Positions 33,938 to 43,282 are shown, numbered from the stretch's first letter. The stretch is DNA of 64,000 nucleotides from an uncultured Bacteroidales bacterium (GCA_947305795.1 CAMZEK010000005.1:28643-92642); one strand, 5' to 3'. The notes: generated by a model not told the origin, from the sequence alone. Made by a program: numbers and translations.

Positions 33938-36900
33938 ATGACACGACACTACTTGTATCGCTTCGTGCTGCTCCTGCTCGCCGTGACAGCAGGCCGCCTT
34001 GAAGCACAAATCCCGTCCGGCTACTACAACAACGCCACTGGCAAGACCGGCGACGAACTGAAAATCGCCCTGCACGACATCATCGACGGGCACACCACCA
34101 TCTCCTACCAACAGATTTGGAGCGCCTTCTGGAGCACCGACAACAAAGGCAACAACGTGGTGTGGGACATGTATTCCGACGGAGCCAATTACACCTATAG
34201 TTATTATAATGGCGACCAATGCGGCGAATACGCGCAGGAAGGCGACTGCTTCAACCGTGAGCATTCCTGGCCGCAAAGCTGGTTCGGCAACGCTAACACG
34301 CCGACCACCGACCTTCACCACATCTTCCCCACCGACGGCTTCGTGAATTTCAAAAGAAGCAACTATCCCTTTGGCGAAGTGCAATCGGTCACCTGGACTT
34401 CACAGAACGGCTCGAAATTGGGAACTTGCAAGTCTTCCTTGGGTTATACAGGCACCGTGTTTGAGCCTATCGACGAGTATAAGGGCGACTTCGCCCGCGC
34501 CCTCATGTACATGAGTGTGCGCTACTACGGCGAGGACTCCGATTGGGGCAGCAGCGGCATGACCAACAAGTCCGTCATCAAGCCTTGGGCCATCGACATG
34601 CTGTTAGACTGGAGCGACAACGATCCCGTCAGCCAAAAAGAAATCGACCGCAACAATGCCGTGTATGGCATACAAGGCAACCGCAACCCCTTCATCGACC
34701 ATCCGGAATACGCCCATATCATCTGGGAAGAAGGCTGGACAGGCGTCACCTACAACATTGCCTGTGCCAGTGTCCAACATGGTAGCATTTCGGCACCGGC
34801 GACCGCCGTGGAAGGTACTATGGTGAGCCTCACCGCCACACCTGCACAAGGCTATATGCTCGGCAGTTGGAATGTCTATAAAACTGAAGACACCAGCACC
34901 ACCGTTCCGGTGAGCAACAATGGCACCTTCACCATGCCCTCCTTCAACGTCACGGTTAGCGCAACATTCGTTCAGAATACCACCTTATATAATATCACCT
35001 GCGCCACAGGCCTTTCGCACGGCAGCATCAGTGCCAACCTTAGCAGTGCCCAGTCGGGAACCACCATCACCCTCAGCAACACCCCAGCGAATGGCTACAA
35101 CCTGTATTCCTATTACGTTTACAAGACTGGCGACATCAACACCATCGTCTATTCCGGCTCAAGCAACACCTTCATCATGCCCGCTTTCGACGTTACGGTG
35201 TCGGCCTCGTTCGCACAACCTTCGAGTTATTCCTACGTAAAGGTCACGGCTGCACCTACGAATTGGAGCGGCGAGTATTTGATTGTCTATGAAACAGACA
35301 GCAAGGCCTTTGACGGCAGTTTGACCACGTTGGATGCAACCAACAATACCATCTCCGTTACCATCAGCAGCAATTCGATTGCCTCTACGACAGCGACAAA
35401 CTCCTCCAAGTTCACCATTGCTAAATCGGGCAACAACTACACCGTCAAGTCGGCAAGCGGCTACTATATTGGACAAACGAGCAACAACAATGGAATGGCA
35501 ACAAACCAAACGCAAGCTTACACCAATACGATTTCGTACAACACTGATGAAAGCAGCGTTAACATTATCAGTTCAGGTGGAGCTTATCTGAGATACAATG
35601 CCACTTCAGGGCAAGAGCGTTTCCGTTATTTCAAATCTGGCACCTATTCCCAACAGCAGCCCGTCCAACTTTATAAAAAGACAGGCAACATCGTTACGCC
35701 CACTCACACCATCCAGTTCAACTCCAATGCGGGCAGCAATTCAACGCAAACGCAAACCGTGAACGAGTTTGAGCCTACAGCATTGCAGGCCAACACCTTC
35801 ACTCGTGAAAACTATGCCTTCGACAGTTGGAACACCGCTGCCGACGGCACAGGCACCACCTATTTCGACGGGGCTACGGTCACCTTGCTGAACGACCTCA
35901 CCCTCTATGCCCAATGGAAACAGCTCTTCACTATTACGCTGGCGACCGTCGAGAATGGCACCATTACTGCCAGCCAGAACCAAGCTGTGGAGGGCGACGT
36001 CATCACCCTGACGGCCACGCCTGCCGCCACCTACGAGTTTGACCATTGGACGGTTATGGATGCCTCCGAAAACCCAATCACCGTAACGGAAAATCAGTTT
36101 GAGATGCCTGCCTCTGACGTCACAGTCAGCGCGACATTCGTCTATGTGGGACAACCTTTTGAGCAAGAATACCATTTGGTCACTTCCACCAACCAACTGG
36201 TGGCCGGCAGAACCTATTTGATTGTCAACACCTCTGCGGAAAAAGCCCTTGGAACCACACAAAACAACAACAACCGCGCGGCAGCAAGTGTCACCATCAG
36301 CAGCAACACGATTTCCAACATTGGAAATGATGTCTGCGAACTGACTTTGGGCGGCTCCACAGGCGCTTGGACGTTCTTTGACGCGAATTGGGGTGATAAT
36401 GGCGGCTACCTCTACGCAGCCAGCAGTTCAAACAACTACCTGAAAACCCAAGCTACCAATAATGCCAATGGGGAATGGAGTATTAGCTTCAGCAACAGCA
36501 TCGCCACGATAACCGCACAAGGCTCGAACACGCATAACCTGTTGAAATACAACAACCAAAGCGACCTGTTTTCTTGTTACACCTCTGGCCAATTAGATGT
36601 CAGCATCTTTATCCGCAGCGAGGAATTTGACCACACCGAAAGCGAGACCATCGCCCACCTCTTCCCCTTCGACAAGCATACGGTTTACAGCGGTGCCACG
36701 CTTACCGTCACGGGAACAGCGACCTGCACTGAAGCCAGCCACCTTGTCATTGAGGAAGGCGCACAATTCGTCCACCATACTGATGGCGTCAATGCCTTGG
36801 TGAAAAAAAGCATCACGGGGTATTCCGGCGAATCTGGCTGGTACACCCTTGCCACCCCGTTCACCAATGCCGACCTGACTTGTCTGACCGCAACTAACGA

Positions 36901-37918
36901 TTTTGACCTCTATACCTACGACGAGGACGCTGAGCTTGAATGGCAAAACTACAAAGCAGACCTGGACAATTTCGTCATCAACCCAGGCTATGGTTACCTC
37001 TATGCCCACAATCCCGCTCTCACGCTTCGCATGAATGGCACCCTGAACAACGGCGACTACTCCCCGACCATCCAACTCAGCTGGGCCAACGACGACGAAG
37101 ATCTACGCGGTTTCAATCTCTTGGGCAACCCCACGACACACGCCATCAACTTCACGAAGACCGACAACGTCGCTGACGGATACTATTGGGTTGAAAACGG
37201 CTCCACCTTGACATACGAAACAGGGAACACCGTTCCTGCGGGAAGAGGATTCTTTGTCAAGGCCAACGCTACGAATCAGTCCGTCACCTTGAACAGTGGC
37301 AGCCGCCGAGATAGCCAACAGGAAGAAGGACAATACCTTTGCATCGACATCGATGGTGACAAAGTCTACGTGAAGCAAAACGAAGGCATCAGCATGCCTT
37401 TGTTCAGCCTGAATGGAAAGCGTCAAAGCCTATCGCTGAAGCACGAAGGCAAGCCCTACGTGATGCTCGTCCGCAACGAGGCCACTGAAATGCCACTGAA
37501 CTACAAAGCACGCACCAACGGCACTCGCACCCTCAGCGTCAGTCTCAACAATGCGAACTTGGATTATCTCCACCTCATCGATAACCTCACGGGCGCCGAC
37601 ATCGACCTGTTGCAAACGCCCGAATACCGCTTCACCGCCAGGACGAAAGACTACGCCTCGCGGTTCAGATTGTTGTTCGCCGACAGTGCTTCTTCAGGCA
37701 CAGAGGCTGCGGAGACCTTCGCCTACTACAACGGCAGCGAATGGGTCACTGCCAACAACGACAACGCCACGTTGCAGGTTGTCGACATGATGGGGCGCAT
37801 CATCATCAGTAGAGACGACGTACACTCCATCTCTACAAACGGAATGGCACCCGGACTGTATGTCCTCCGCCTCATCAGTGGCAACGATGTAAAGGTTCAA
37901 AAAATCTTGGTGAAGTAA
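33938..37918 (+). CDS. T9SS-secreted endonuclease I with InlB-type repeats
   Basis: A 1326-residue secreted protein. After the signal peptide (ending LEAQ), residues ~20-275 form an EndA/endonuclease I domain with NREHSWPQSWFG, TDLHHIFPTDGFVNFKRSNYPFGEV and RALMYMSVRYYGED; the His of REHSWP is the expected catalytic residue. Several divergent InlB-type repeats follow (YNIACASVQHGSISAPATAVEGTMVSLTATPAQGYML and relatives), plus one classic repeat (IQFNSNAGSNSTQTQTVNEFEPTALQANTFTRENYAFDSWNTAADGTGTTYFDGATV). The C-terminus is a type A T9SS domain. It likely degrades extracellular DNA for nutrients or matrix turnover. Confidence 0.92.
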   Translation: MTRHYLYRFVLLLLAVTAGRLEAQIPSGYYNNATGKTGDELKIALHDIIDGHTTISYQQIWSAFWSTDNKGNNVVWDMYSDGANYTYSYYNGDQCGEYAQEGDCFNREHSWPQSWFGNANTPTTDLHHIFPTDGFVNFKRSNYPFGEVQSVTWTSQNGSKLGTCKSSLGYTGTVFEPIDEYKGDFARALMYMSVRYYGEDSDWGSSGMTNKSVIKPWAIDMLLDWSDNDPVSQKEIDRNNAVYGIQGNRNPFIDHPEYAHIIWEEGWTGVTYNIACASVQHGSISAPATAVEGTMVSLTATPAQGYMLGSWNVYKTEDTSTTVPVSNNGTFTMPSFNVTVSATFVQNTTLYNITCATGLSHGSISANLSSAQSGTTITLSNTPANGYNLYSYYVYKTGDINTIVYSGSSNTFIMPAFDVTVSASFAQPSSYSYVKVTAAPTNWSGEYLIVYETDSKAFDGSLTTLDATNNTISVTISSNSIASTTATNSSKFTIAKSGNNYTVKSASGYYIGQTSNNNGMATNQTQAYTNTISYNTDESSVNIISSGGAYLRYNATSGQERFRYFKSGTYSQQQPVQLYKKTGNIVTPTHTIQFNSNAGSNSTQTQTVNEFEPTALQANTFTRENYAFDSWNTAADGTGTTYFDGATVTLLNDLTLYAQWKQLFTITLATVENGTITASQNQAVEGDVITLTATPAATYEFDHWTVMDASENPITVTENQFEMPASDVTVSATFVYVGQPFEQEYHLVTSTNQLVAGRTYLIVNTSAEKALGTTQNNNNRAAASVTISSNTISNIGNDVCELTLGGSTGAWTFFDANWGDNGGYLYAASSSNNYLKTQATNNANGEWSISFSNSIATITAQGSNTHNLLKYNNQSDLFSCYTSGQLDVSIFIRSEEFDHTESETIAHLFPFDKHTVYSGATLTVTGTATCTEASHLVIEEGAQFVHHTDGVNALVKKSITGYSGESGWYTLATPFTNADLTCLTATNDFDLYTYDEDAELEWQNYKADLDNFVINPGYGYLYAHNPALTLRMNGTLNNGDYSPTIQLSWANDDEDLRGFNLLGNPTTHAINFTKTDNVADGYYWVENGSTLTYETGNTVPAGRGFFVKANATNQSVTLNSGSRRDSQQEEGQYLCIDIDGDKVYVKQNEGISMPLFSLNGKRQSLSLKHEGKPYVMLVRNEATEMPLNYKARTNGTRTLSVSLNNANLDYLHLIDNLTGADIDLLQTPEYRFTARTKDYASRFRLLFADSASSGTEAAETFAYYNGSEWVTANNDNATLQVVDMMGRIIISRDDVHSISTNGMAPGLYVLRLISGNDVKVQKILVK

Positions 37919-37936
37919 GTTCTGTAGAGAGACGAT

Positions 37937-37973
37937 AAAAAACAGGCAGGGGTGTCAACCTCTGCCTGTTTTT
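37937..37973. terminator. Bidirectional terminator between the endonuclease gene and dapB
   Basis: AAAAACAGGCAG / CTGCCTGTTTTT stem with an additional GGGT/ACCT pairing in the loop side, between convergent genes and with T runs on both strands. Confidence 0.88.
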
Positions 37974-37977
37974 ATAA

Positions 37978-38688
37978 TCATTCCGCCATCAAATCCGCCA
38001 TTGTAAAACAACCGTGTTTCCCGACAAGAAATTCAGCGGCAGCGAGGGCACCTTGGGCCAAGCCCTGCCGGCTGAAAGCCTCATGAGTGATTGTGATTTT
38101 GTCGGCCGACGACTCAGCACTCACGCTATGGATGCCAAACACCTCACCCTCACGCTTCACATTGATAAACAAAGTGCGCTCGGCGGGCGCGTCGATACTC
38201 CAGCGGTTGTATTCGCTGTTGACAGCCATAATGTCTTTGGCCAGCTTCACGGCGGTTCCGCTCGGCTTGTCAAGCTTGTGGATATGGTGCGTTTCCGAAA
38301 GTGACAGCTGGTAACCGTACCGCTCGGCAAGACGTGCCAACTGCTTGTTGAGCAAAAACATGATGTTCATCCCGATGCTGAAGTTGGGCGCAGTGAAGAG
38401 GCTCTGTCCTTCAGCCAAACAACGAGACTTGACCTCCTCGAAATGGTCTTGCCACGCCGTGGTACCGACGACAATCGGGATATGCAAGTCGAAGCAGCGG
38501 TGGATGTTGGCCACCACTTGATCGGGCTGGCTAAACTCGATGGCGACGTTAGCTTGTTTCAGCAAGTCGAGGCGTTCTTCCCATTCTTGCGCGTTGTCGA
38601 TGGTGACAACGACTTCATGCTGGCGGGCGAGAGCGGCTTTCTCCACCTCGTGGCCCATTTTTCCGTATCCGATTAAAGCAATTTTCAT
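37978..38688 (-). CDS. dapB: 4-hydroxy-tetrahydrodipicolinate reductase
   Basis: A cytoplasmic NAD(P)H-dependent reductase of the lysine/diaminopimelate pathway, 236 residues. The dinucleotide-binding motif MKIALIGYGKMGHEVEKAAL is at the N-terminus. The catalytic/substrate region ETHHIHKLDKPSGTAVKLAKDI is typical. It ends KHGCFTMADLMAE. The gene is downstream of parA-parB-DUF5683 on the same strand, a common order in Bacteroidales. A structured repeat element lies directly upstream (38702-38843) and would be in its leader if the genes are co-transcribed. Confidence 0.96.
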   Translation of the reverse strand: MKIALIGYGKMGHEVEKAALARQHEVVVTIDNAQEWEERLDLLKQANVAIEFSQPDQVVANIHRCFDLHIPIVVGTTAWQDHFEEVKSRCLAEGQSLFTAPNFSIGMNIMFLLNKQLARLAERYGYQLSLSETHHIHKLDKPSGTAVKLAKDIMAVNSEYNRWSIDAPAERTLFINVKREGEVFGIHSVSAESSADKITITHEAFSRQGLAQGALAAAEFLVGKHGCFTMADLMAE

Positions 38689-38701
38689 GGCTGTTTTTTT
38701 G

Positions 38702-38843
38702 TCACAAAACCTTCAAAACTCACAAAACCTCTTTTCGGTTTTTGGGAAACCTGCCAACCGGCAGTTTCCCGGCGGCTGCACGGTTGTGCCAGCCGCAGCA
38801 CCTTGTTTAAAAGATTGTTTTGCATTGTTTTGTAGGTTTTGTG
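38702..38843. mobile_element. MITE-like element with potential three-way-junction fold
   Basis: Outer arms of ~35 bases are imperfect inverted repeats (CACAAAACCTTCAAAAC at left; GTTTTGTAGGTTTTGTG at right). Two inner hairpins lie back to back: GGGAAACCTGCC / GGCAGTTTCCC at 38744-38770, and GCGGCTGCAC / GTGCCAGCCGC at 38771-38796. Non-coding, between DUF5683 and dapB. Confidence 0.7.
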
Positions 38844-38848
38844 GAAAA

Positions 38849-39481
38849 TTAAAAATTCAGTTGAAAAGACAATCCGACTTGGGCATATTGCGGCAACTTC
38901 AGTTCTTGCGGCTGATACGGTCGCAGATAAGGATCGACGCTGAAGCTGAGGTCGTCGCTGATGTCGTAGGTATAGAGGTGCCCGTCCACGCAGGCATCCA
39001 GGATATTGAGCCCGTACCAAGCCACGGTGATTATGGTAAACAACTCAAAATCACGTCGATACGATTCCTTGTAAGTCTGTAGCTGACTGCTGGAATAATG
39101 CACTGCAAGTTGGGCGGCTTGTTCACTCACTTCGGTGAGGTCGCCCGTGCTGTATTCATAAGCTTCCAGATAGAGGCGGTAGTTGGAGTAATTGCTGTAG
39201 ACCATGTAGCCGAGGCCGCCAAAACCGGCATAGACGATAGGCACCTTCCACCATTTTCCATTGTACACCTGACCCAATCCAGGGAGGCAGGCCGACATGA
39301 TGGTGGCTGCTGTCGGACTATGGGATTTCTTTTTCTTTTTTGTCGATTTGGAGCTTCTTACAACGGTATCGGCTGTAATTTGGGTATTACCCACCGTGTC
39401 AAACACCACAACTTGCGCTTCGGCCTTTTGAAAACCGATGAGCGCAACCAAGCCGATGAGAAGCAAGAAGCGGCGCCACAT
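38849..39481 (-). CDS. DUF5683 family membrane protein
   Basis: A 210-residue protein from the ATG at 39481; the ORF track start at 39487 is a GTG. It has a signal peptide or N-terminal helix (WRRFLLLIGLVALIGFQKAEAQ), a Ser/Lys-rich stretch (RSSKSTKKKKKSHSP), then the DUF5683 core with TAATIMSACLPGLGQVYNGKWWKVPIVYAGFGGLGYMVYSNYSNYRLY and TIITVAWYGLNILDACVDGHL. Function is unknown. The ATG lies 2 bases after the parB stop, so it is translated with the parAB operon, a placement typical in this phylum. Confidence 0.88.
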   Translation of the reverse strand: MWRRFLLLIGLVALIGFQKAEAQVVVFDTVGNTQITADTVVRSSKSTKKKKKSHSPTAATIMSACLPGLGQVYNGKWWKVPIVYAGFGGLGYMVYSNYSNYRLYLEAYEYSTGDLTEVSEQAAQLAVHYSSSQLQTYKESYRRDFELFTIITVAWYGLNILDACVDGHLYTYDISDDLSFSVDPYLRPYQPQELKLPQYAQVGLSFQLNF

Positions 39482-39483
39482 CG

Positions 39484-40371
39484 TCACTTGTTGTTGAACA
39501 GTTCCATGATGCGGTCGAACTCGGCCTCGTCCTTGAAGTCGATGACGACGCTGCCTTGGCCCTTGATGTTGCGTTTCACCTTTACCTTGGTGTTGAGGGT
39601 TTGCGACAGCGTCTTGATTTTGCTCTTGAAATGCTCAGGCAAGAAGTTGGTCTGCTTGCGTTCCCTGCCGCTGTTCTTGGCTTTGTCGGCCAATTCCTCG
39701 GTCTGGCGCACATTCATTTCTTCCATGATGATCTGCTGCAAGAGCTTGAGTTGTTCCTCCTTGTCGCTGATATTGATGAGGGCGCGGGCGTGCCCCATGC
39801 TGATGTGGCCATCGCGGATAGCAATTTGCACCTCGGCAGGCAACTTCAACAGTCTCAAGAAGTTGGCTACGGCACTGCGGCTCTTGCCGACCTTATCGCT
39901 CACTTCCTCCTGAGTCATGCCACACTCGTCGATGAGACGCTGGTAGGAAATGGCCACTTCGATGGCATTAAGGTTTTCACGATGGATGTTCTCGATGAGG
40001 GCGAGTTCAAGCATTTGCTCGTCGTTGGCCACGCGGATGAAGACAGGAATCGTCTTGAGTCCAGCCATCTTAGAGGCCCTCAAACGGCGTTCACCAGAGA
40101 TAAGTTGGTATTTGTTGTAGCCCAATTTCCTGACCGTAACAGGCTGAATCACACCTTGTTCTCTGATAGACTGAGCCAATTCACGCAAGGCCGTCTCGTC
40201 AAACTCGGTTCTGGGTTGGAAGGGGTTGGTCTCGATGAGATTGACATCGATTTCAGCGATGGCACCAGCCACGTAATTGCCGCTGATGTCCTTGCTGGTG
40301 ATGTCGGTTTCGGGGCTTTGCAGTATGGCGTCGAGGCCGCGGCCCAAGGCTCTCTTGTTCTTGTCAGGCAT
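39484..40371 (-). CDS. parB: Chromosome partitioning protein ParB
   Basis: A 295-residue CTP-dependent DNA clamp that loads at parS and works with ParA in origin segregation. The start KRALGRGLDAIL is typical. The CTPase domain has ETNPFQPRTEFDETALRELAQSIREQGVIQPVTV and GERRLRASKMAG. The HTH region includes MTQEEVSDKVGKSRSAVANFLRLLKLP and ISMGHARALI. A C-terminal dimerisation domain follows. It starts 2 bases after parA stops. No parS site was recognised nearby. Confidence 0.97.
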   Translation of the reverse strand: MPDKNKRALGRGLDAILQSPETDITSKDISGNYVAGAIAEIDVNLIETNPFQPRTEFDETALRELAQSIREQGVIQPVTVRKLGYNKYQLISGERRLRASKMAGLKTIPVFIRVANDEQMLELALIENIHRENLNAIEVAISYQRLIDECGMTQEEVSDKVGKSRSAVANFLRLLKLPAEVQIAIRDGHISMGHARALINISDKEEQLKLLQQIIMEEMNVRQTEELADKAKNSGRERKQTNFLPEHFKSKIKTLSQTLNTKVKVKRNIKGQGSVVIDFKDEAEFDRIMELFNNK

Positions 40372-40373
40372 GG

Positions 40374-41156
40374 TCAGGCGTTTTGGGTTGTGATGTGGTT
40401 CTTTTCAAGGATCTCGCGGGCGAGGTTGAGGTAGTTGATGGCCCCTGTGCTGCCCGCGTCGTGCATGATGATGGTCTTGCCGAAACTAGGGGCCTCGCTC
40501 AGACGCGTGTTGCGGTTGATGATGGTGTTGAAGACCATATCCTGGAAGTGCATTTTCACCTCTTCCACCACCTGTTTCGAGAGGCGCAGACGCGTGTCGA
40601 ACATGGTGAGCAGAATGCCTTCGATGTCCAAGTCAGGATTGAGTCGGGTTTGGACTATCTTAATGGTATTCAACAATTTGCCAAGACCTTCAAGGGCAAA
40701 ATACTCGCATTGCACAGGGATGATGACCGAGTCGGCAGCGGTGAGTGAGTTGACGGTGACCAGCCCCAATGACGGTGAGCAGTCGATGATGATGAAGTCG
40801 TATTCATCCTTGAAAGGCGCAAGAGCCTTCCGCATCATCTGTTCACGCTCAGGCAGATTAATCATCTCGATTTCAGCACCAACGAGGTCGATGTGCGCCG
40901 GCAGCAAAAAGAGGTTCGGCGTCTCCGTCTCCACGATGACGGTCTTTGGGTCCACCTCGTCGATGATACACTCATAAATGCTGGTTTCCACGGTTTTAGG
41001 GTCGATGCCCACACCCGAAGTAGCGTTAGCCTGCGGGTCGGCGTCGATAAGGAGCGTTTTGTGCTCCAACACGGCCAAGCTGGCCGAAAGGTTGATGGCA
41101 GTGGTGGTCTTGCCCACGCCACCTTTCTGATTTGCAATCGCTATGATCTTGCCCAT
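40374..41156 (-). CDS. parA: Chromosome partitioning ATPase ParA/Soj
   Basis: A 260-residue deviant Walker ATPase. It begins [27 protein letters not shown], followed by [16 protein letters not shown] and [43 protein letters not shown], and [27 protein letters not shown]. These are the standard ParA/Soj motifs. It is the first gene of a minus-strand operon parA-parB-DUF5683-dapB. Chromosomal parAB usually lies in the origin-proximal part of the genome. Confidence 0.97.
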   Translation of the reverse strand: MGKIIAIANQKGGVGKTTTAINLSASLAVLEHKTLLIDADPQANATSGVGIDPKTVETSIYECIIDEVDPKTVIVETETPNLFLLPAHIDLVGAEIEMINLPEREQMMRKALAPFKDEYDFIIIDCSPSLGLVTVNSLTAADSVIIPVQCEYFALEGLGKLLNTIKIVQTRLNPDLDIEGILLTMFDTRLRLSKQVVEEVKMHFQDMVFNTIINRNTRLSEAPSFGKTIIMHDAGSTGAINYLNLAREILEKNHITTQNA

Positions 41157-41266
41157 TTCAATCTGTTTTACGCTACAAAATTACGCCAAAACCCTTGAAA
41201 TATTGCAGTTTCAACGGGAAAGTTATCAACACTATGACGTTTTGTTGATAAATTTTCCCGCACAAC

Positions 41267-41293
41267 AAAAAAAGGCCACGACTACGCGTGGCC
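41267..41293 (-). terminator. Rho-independent terminator after the DUF3276 gene
   Basis: On the minus strand GGCCACG / CGTGGCC with a 6-base loop is followed by seven T. Confidence 0.85.
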
Positions 41294-41318
41294 TCCTTGT
41301 CAAAAAATCAACTATAAC

Positions 41319-41702
41319 TTACTTGTCAAGGCTGTCAAACCACTTATCAATTGCGCTGTCAATCGCGCTATGGGGTTTCTCGGCATCCACATTGTCGTAA
41401 CGGCGCGGAGTCGGCTCCGGCTCGTCATAGTAGTCGGCGGGATATTCTCCCGTCTCCACGAAATTGATGGCATCGTTCAAACCCTTGGATACCTTCTCAA
41501 AGTCTTCCTTGTAGAGGAAAATCTTGTGCTTCTCATAGAAGAATTGGTTCAACTGGTCATCGAAACGACGCTTGCTTTCGGTTATGGTGATGTACTTTTC
41601 GTCATTTTTCGTGGCTTTCACATCGAAAAAATACGTCCTCTTTCCTGCTTTGACGGCCTTCGAGAACAGACCGTCCTTTTCCTTCATTTCTTTGTCTTCC
41701 AT
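41319..41702 (-). CDS. DUF3276 PUR-like nucleic-acid-binding protein
   Basis: A protein of 127 residues from the chosen Met. The core LFSKAVKAGKRTYFFDVKATKNDEKYITITESKRRFDDQLNQFFYEKHKIFLYKEDFEKVSKGLNDAINFVETGE matches the DUF3276/PUR-alpha-like family of Bacteroidetes, which binds single-stranded nucleic acid. The acidic tail (DEPEPTPRRYDNVDAEKPH) is variable. The track start at 41816 is rejected because the -7 element at 41761-41768 places the transcript start near 41750. It is divergent from the exonuclease gene. Confidence 0.88.
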   Translation of the reverse strand: MEDKEMKEKDGLFSKAVKAGKRTYFFDVKATKNDEKYITITESKRRFDDQLNQFFYEKHKIFLYKEDFEKVSKGLNDAINFVETGEYPADYYDEPEPTPRRYDNVDAEKPHSAIDSAIDKWFDSLDK

Positions 41703-41760
41703 CATGTCTTTCAATAATTTGATGTCTAATTCTTGTTCTTTGTTGGTTGAAAAAGTGGGG

Positions 41761-41768
41761 CAAAAGTA
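41761..41768 (-). promoter_or_regulatory. -7 promoter element for DUF3276
   Basis: Minus-strand TACTTTTG followed by C, about 60 bases upstream of the chosen start at 41702. Confidence 0.65.
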
Positions 41769-41801
41769 GGAAATTTTTGGATTGCCGAGCGAATTATGTG
41801 T

Positions 41802-41809
41802 TATTTTTG
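41802..41809 (+). promoter_or_regulatory. -7 promoter element for the DnaQ-like gene
   Basis: TATTTTTG followed by C, 22 bases before the ATG at 41831. With the minus-strand element at 41761 it forms a compact divergent promoter. Confidence 0.65.
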
Positions 41810-41830
41810 CATTCAAAAATCACAAACAGT

Positions 41831-42649
41831 ATGGAACTGAACCTGAAACGCCCCATCGCCTTTTTCGACCTTGAAACGACCGGCCTCAACACTTCACACG
41901 ACCGCATTGTGGAGATGAGCGTGCTGAAACTTAATGTGAACGGCGAGGAAGAACAGCGTGTTTGGCTGCTCAATCCTGAAATGCCGATTTCGGAGGAGTC
42001 CTCTTCGGTGCACGGCTACACCAACGAAATGGTGACCGACAAACCGACATTCCGCGAAAAGGCCAAGGAAATTGCCCTATTCATCGGCAACGCCGACCTC
42101 GCGGGCTACAACATCCTGAAGTTCGACCTGCCCGTTTTGATGGAAGAGTTTCTCCGCGTCGACTACGACTTCAACCTCAAAGACCGCCATTTCATCGACG
42201 TGATGAACATCTACATGAAGATGGAGCCGCGCACGCTGAAGGGAGCCTATCGTTATTTCTGTCACGCCGAACTGGAGGGCGCGCATGGTGCCATGACCGA
42301 TACTCGTGCCACCTACGATGTACTTCGTGCCATGCTCGACCATTACCAAGGCGTTGATTATGAAGACGCAAGGGGCAACCGGTCACAAGGACCTACCAAT
42401 AATATGGAACAATTGGCCGAGTTTTCGGCACACCACAAGAACGCCGACCTCTCCGGACAAATCATCTTCGACGAGGAAGGCAAAGAGGTCTTCATGTTCG
42501 GCAAGTACAAAGGCCAGCGTGTGGAAGACATCTTCCGCAAGGAACCTGCCTATTACGACTGGATCATGAAAAACGACTTCCCGCGTTACACGAAAAAGGT
42601 AGTGACGGCCATCCGCCTGCGCATGGGTGGAAAGATGGTAAAACACTGA
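41831..42649 (+). CDS. DnaQ-like DEDDh 3'-5' exonuclease
   Basis: A 272-residue exonuclease-fold protein. Exo I is PIAFFDLETTGLNTSHDRIVEMSVL (Asp and Glu metal ligands). Exo II includes LAGYNILKFDLPVLMEEF. Exo III is AHGAMTDTRATYDVLRAML, with the His and Asp of the DEDDh type. The C-terminal ~90 residues (IIFDEEGKEVFMFGKYKGQRVEDIFRKEPAYYDWIMKNDFPRYTKK) are an extra small domain seen in Bacteroidetes exonucleases of this type. It could be a DNA polymerase III epsilon-like proofreader or a repair exonuclease; this window cannot say. Start chosen from the promoter. Confidence 0.9.
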   Translation: MELNLKRPIAFFDLETTGLNTSHDRIVEMSVLKLNVNGEEEQRVWLLNPEMPISEESSSVHGYTNEMVTDKPTFREKAKEIALFIGNADLAGYNILKFDLPVLMEEFLRVDYDFNLKDRHFIDVMNIYMKMEPRTLKGAYRYFCHAELEGAHGAMTDTRATYDVLRAMLDHYQGVDYEDARGNRSQGPTNNMEQLAEFSAHHKNADLSGQIIFDEEGKEVFMFGKYKGQRVEDIFRKEPAYYDWIMKNDFPRYTKKVVTAIRLRMGGKMVKH

Positions 42650-42654
42650 AAATC

Positions 42655-43266
42655 ATGAAGATTATCTGCATAGGGCGAAACTATCTGGCACACATCAAAG
42701 AACTCGACAACGACCTGCCGAAGGAGCCGATGTTTTTCATGAAGCCCGAAACGGCGTTGTTGCCAGCGGGCGAACCGTTCCCTTATCCCGACTTCAGCAA
42801 GGAAGTCCACTACGAGACAGAATTGGTGCTACATATCTGCAAATCAGGGAGAAACATTGCAGAATCACAGGCTTTTGAATATTATGATGCCCTCACCGTC
42901 GGCATCGATTTCACCGCCCGCGACCTGCAAAGCCAATGCAAGGCCAAAGGCCATCCATGGGAAATTGCCAAGGCTTTCGACTATTCCGCACCGATGGGCA
43001 GCTTCAAGAAAATCAGCGCATTGAAAAATCCTTCTGACATCTCCTTCGGGATGAAGCTCAACGGCGAATGGAAGCAGCAAGGCCACAGCCGCGATATGAT
43101 TTTCAGCTTCGACCGCATCATTTCCCATGTTTCATGTTTTGTCACACTCCAAGAAGGCGACCTTGTTTTTACGGGCACGCCCCAGGGGGTTGGTGAGGTG
43201 CATGTGGGGGATGTTTTGGAACTGTTTTTGGAAGGGGAAATGGTGTTTGGTCTTGAAGTGGTCTGA
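42655..43266 (+). CDS. Fumarylacetoacetate hydrolase family protein
   Basis: A 203-residue enzyme of the FAH superfamily. Visible motifs: KIICIGRNYLAHIKEL, PMFFMKPETALLPAGEPFPYPDFSKEVHYETELVLHI with the metal-binding Glu pair, VGIDFTARDLQSQCKAKGHPWEIAKAFDYSAPMG with the metal-binding Asp, and the end GDLVFTGTPQGVGEVHVGDVLEL. Relatives include acylpyruvate hydrolases and oxaloacetate decarboxylases (YcgM/FAHD1 type). The substrate cannot be set from sequence. It starts 5 bases after the exonuclease stop, so it is co-transcribed. Confidence 0.92.
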   Translation: MKIICIGRNYLAHIKELDNDLPKEPMFFMKPETALLPAGEPFPYPDFSKEVHYETELVLHICKSGRNIAESQAFEYYDALTVGIDFTARDLQSQCKAKGHPWEIAKAFDYSAPMGSFKKISALKNPSDISFGMKLNGEWKQQGHSRDMIFSFDRIISHVSCFVTLQEGDLVFTGTPQGVGEVHVGDVLELFLEGEMVFGLEVV

Positions 43267-43274
43267 AAAAGTAG

Positions 43275-43282
43275 TATATTTG
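43275..43282 (+). promoter_or_regulatory. -7 promoter element for the mntA/hepT pair
   Basis: TATATTTG followed by C, 20 bases before the ATG at 43303. Confidence 0.65.

Noticed and set aside
39484-41156. Search for a parS site near parAB
   Set aside because: No full TGTTTCACGTGAAACA-like palindrome seen; only half-sites such as CGTTTCACC near 39570.
41703-41816. N-terminal extension of the DUF3276 protein in the ORF track
   Set aside because: It would run through the divergent promoter region and has no homology; the start at 41702 fits the transcript.
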